From Stratiolaelaps scimitus (taxonomy: Eukaryota > Arthropoda > Arachnida > Mesostigmata > Laelapidae), in assembly GCA_019614645.1 (NCBI GenBank), contig JABWDB010000019.1:4572501-4636500 (forward strand): a stretch of 64,000 bases of DNA. The letters are read 5' to 3'. Below, piece after piece: positions 61,585-64,000 of the stretch. Positions within the stretch are counted from its first letter, which is position 1. The number at the start of each line of letters is the position of its first letter. The translations under genes were made by a program, and so were the position numbers. The notes under the pieces were generated by a model. It was not told the DNA's origin. It did no database searches and saw only the letters and a program-made list of their open reading frames with translations.

Positions 61585-63589
61585 GCCAAGGACTGGAGGG
61601 AACTGCAGGACTCTCCGCTCGGGTGTCAGATGCGACGAGGTGTATATGTCGAATGTTTTTTCGACTCGCATAAATTTTCATCTTAATTAAAGATGGTTAC
61701 TTCATCAGAGAACGTTGCTCATCGGTGACTCTTGTATGCTCTGCTTGCCAAGAACGATAAGAGCGAATGGATCCGATATCTGAGTTGAAACAAAAGTTCG
61801 TCTATTTGAGAAGTCCGCATCCTGCGGAAGTGGTATCCGCCAAATACAAATGAGATCAGCTGCCGTCTCGCTGGCGATCATGAGGAGCTGTGATAAAGTT
61901 CGACCAAACGTTAGCTAGCGCATGCCAGCCGTCGAAATGACTGGATTGAACATTTCAGTCCCTTGAAATAACACCCGAGCGTGGCGCCGAGACCAGTCAC
62001 ATAGGGGACCAGCCAGTTCAATAGGTGTGATAGGCTAACAGTAGGAAAACATTAAAAAATCAAAGTAAACACAGCGTCCCACGGTATCCACTGCCATAGT
62101 GGCCTTCTATCGGCGGCATTTCGAGCGCATCCTACACTAGGCGATTTCTCGAAGTTGCGTACATGTTTGTATTTTTGTACGCCGACAATCTCTACAATTT
62201 CTCTCGCACACACGCACGGCTATACAATTCACTCTGTGCGCTTGACTCAACGCACCAAAAAAAAAAATTATCGATATACTTAGATGCTTCCAACCTATCG
62301 TCGTTCCGAATCAATCGCCTGTCTGAAATATGCATAATGGTAAAACTATGCCAACACGGTCCTACCATCGACTGCTCCATTCGCCAGATTGCTTGCGCGG
62401 TTAGGCTGTTAGTAAAGTTCTCTCGATTCGTGCCTCCATCGTTCCCGGTCTCTTTTGTTATATCACGCACCTCTCAATATCCGGCGTGTTTCCCGTGGCG
62501 CTCTACCCTTGGCCTTCTCTCGGCTTGCTTTTCTGCTACGACGCCTGCCGCTGCCGTGCTTGTTGTTGTTTAGTTTAGCGAGGTGCTGGCCCAATATCTG
62601 GTTAGAAACAAGTCTCCACTTTGCCCGCCGTTGCGACTTAGTCGATAGCTAACTCCTTTCCCGTTCTCGTCGACTGGACCGGCACCCGCCGCTCAACCGA
62701 GCATCCTCCCGCTCGGGACCGCCTTGCCAAATGGATTATGATGAATCTTGTGGCCACGTCGGCCGCAGCAGCGGCTCGAGAGCACGACTATGCTATGTTA
62801 CGTTGTTCGCAGCCAGTTGGCTCACCGATCCCCTTTTCCCTCCACCGTAACCCCTGGTCGCCCATAAGATCCCCCTAGCTTTCCCGTAAGTGCCAATCCA
62901 TTCGACCTGTTGCGGCCACTGGAAACACTTGAAGCTCGCTCGCCACCGGCAGCTGCCACCGCCGCTGGCCGCCAGCCGCAAACATAACAGAAATACGCAA
63001 CGAGCACTATACTTCTCGCGAGCGTCCGCGCGTGTGAGTTCGTCTCTGCTTGCGAGCTACGGCGTTCGTGTGTTCAATCACGGCCATTTTGCCGCGTTTC
63101 ACCTGTTCAGCGAACGCTCCAACTAAGCAAGGCAGAGGAGGAGATTAGGGCGTTTCGCTCCTACAGCGAGGGGGACCTACGGCGAGTCGAACTCAACTGA
63201 CCGAATGGGCGACTTAGCTCGAATTGGTAGGGCTCGATAGATTCGAGGGCCGTCTTGATCCAACTTCGGGAACTAGATACGTCGAAGGGGAATCGGTTGT
63301 ATTCTCTCACGCACTGCGCGCCAGTCGGTGCCACCGGCCTCGCTACCCATCCCGTGTCTCTGTGTCAAGCTGCAGGCTGCGATCGCTGGCAGTGGTATCA
63401 TATAGGCTGAGTCCGACCGCGCCCCCTCTCATCGCGTGTAGTGATTGCTCCGGCCGGCAGCAGCAGCAGCAGTGTGTGCGGTTTCCCAGATTCAACGGTA
63501 TGTTGTGTTGTTATCGTTGTCGCCGATAAAACGAGGCGATGTTAGCACACATACGTAGAATCAAACGCGTGCGTTTGCCGGCAACGCCA

Positions 63590-63787
63590 GCGAGGGGCGG
63601 TGGCAGACACCCCGTCGATTGTTATGTGAACGAGATCGCCGGTTCAACACGAGGGCCACTATTATAGTTGCTGGTATCGATTGAGTGTTAAATGTTGCAT
63701 TTAAAGGGGTCCGTGTTTATGAAGCATTGCCGCAAGCAGTGTTACAGTGGACGTTAAATGTTTAAGGCTGTGAGTCAGCCTGCAAAA
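63590..63787 (+). mobile_element. SINE, copy 5
   Basis: The plus-strand body is clear: GCATTTAAAGGGGTCCGTG, TTTATGAAGCATTGCCGCAA, CAGTGGACGTTAAATGTTTA and AGGCTGTGAGTCAGCCTGCA (63698-63785). A degenerate head with GGTTCAACACG (B-box-like, near 63640) precedes it, so the left boundary is approximate. Confidence 0.7.
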
Positions 63788-64000
63788 TTGATCTGTAGTT
63801 AGTGCTAAATGTTCGACAATGTTTTTGTGAGCTGGTGTTACTCGTTAGCATTGTCATAATTACCATCAGGATCACGCTAGTGTTTGCTTTCATTTGACTA
63901 CTTCGATGCTATCGACGATATCGTTATCGTAAACCGGAGAGACAGGCCTGTTGTATATTTGTGTTGGCCTCTCTGTAACAGCTACACGAAAGTCAAAGGA

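Larger units (their letters stand above)
59765..63589. other. No supported gene beyond one SINE and microsatellites
   Basis: A possible minus exon at about 59883-59938 (HAPRGGGEDFQCGREDL) has a weak donor and the wrong phase for the MAM-like chain. 62.5-63.5 kb is CpG-richer with open frames on both strands but no splice-supported exon; a (CAG)5 stands near 63460. Confidence 0.45.

Overview
This window looks like nuclear DNA of an arthropod, most likely a chelicerate such as a mite or tick. That is inference from three things: a histidine-rich, cuticle-like extracellular protein gene; exons split by introns of about 40 to 650 bases; and many (AT)n and (CAG)n microsatellites. A metazoan-type tRNA-Pro(CGG) only confirms an animal nuclear genome. 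No bacterial operon, phage, CRISPR or organelle feature is visible. Most open frames here are unspliced chance frames or reverse-strand shadows, and many only look like starts because TTG or GTG is read as Met. I judged coding sequence by paired splice sites, phase agreement between exons and protein-like composition.

Layout. 1-6 kb: sparse, with one codon-like block on the minus strand near 2.5-2.8 kb. 6.8-10.15 kb (minus): the best gene, three phase-compatible exons joining what look like three separate ORFs into one His/Pro/Val/Ala-rich protein of more than 820 residues, N-terminal exon(s) missing. 12.6-20.5 kb and 36.4-39.6 kb: GC-rich, triplet-repeat-rich DNA open in several frames, with nothing I can support as a gene. 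20.9-21.2 kb and 43.3-43.6 kb: decayed C-terminal ends of non-LTR retrotransposon polymerases. 30-32 kb (plus): a probable small two-exon gene and one further exon. 34.3-34.8 kb (minus): a CUB-like exon. 41-43 kb: several short exons on both strands, one resembling a Cys-loop receptor strand. 50-54 kb: small ORFs of uncertain status, one with a signal peptide. 57.1-59.4 kb (minus): a chain of six small exons with five phase-matched junctions and a MAM-like pattern, plus a nearby exon of similar type. 59.69-59.76 kb (minus): tRNA-Pro.

A tRNA-derived SINE family is present in at least five copies (37.9, 50.1, 53.0, 60.2 and 63.7 kb), with a shared body and A/B-box heads in the fuller copies. 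The genes do not form a visible pathway. Extracellular or cell-surface proteins are over-represented among the recognisable fragments (His-rich matrix protein, MAM-like, CUB-like, receptor-like), but those fragments may belong to different genes. No homology search could be run, so family names for single exons are pattern-based.
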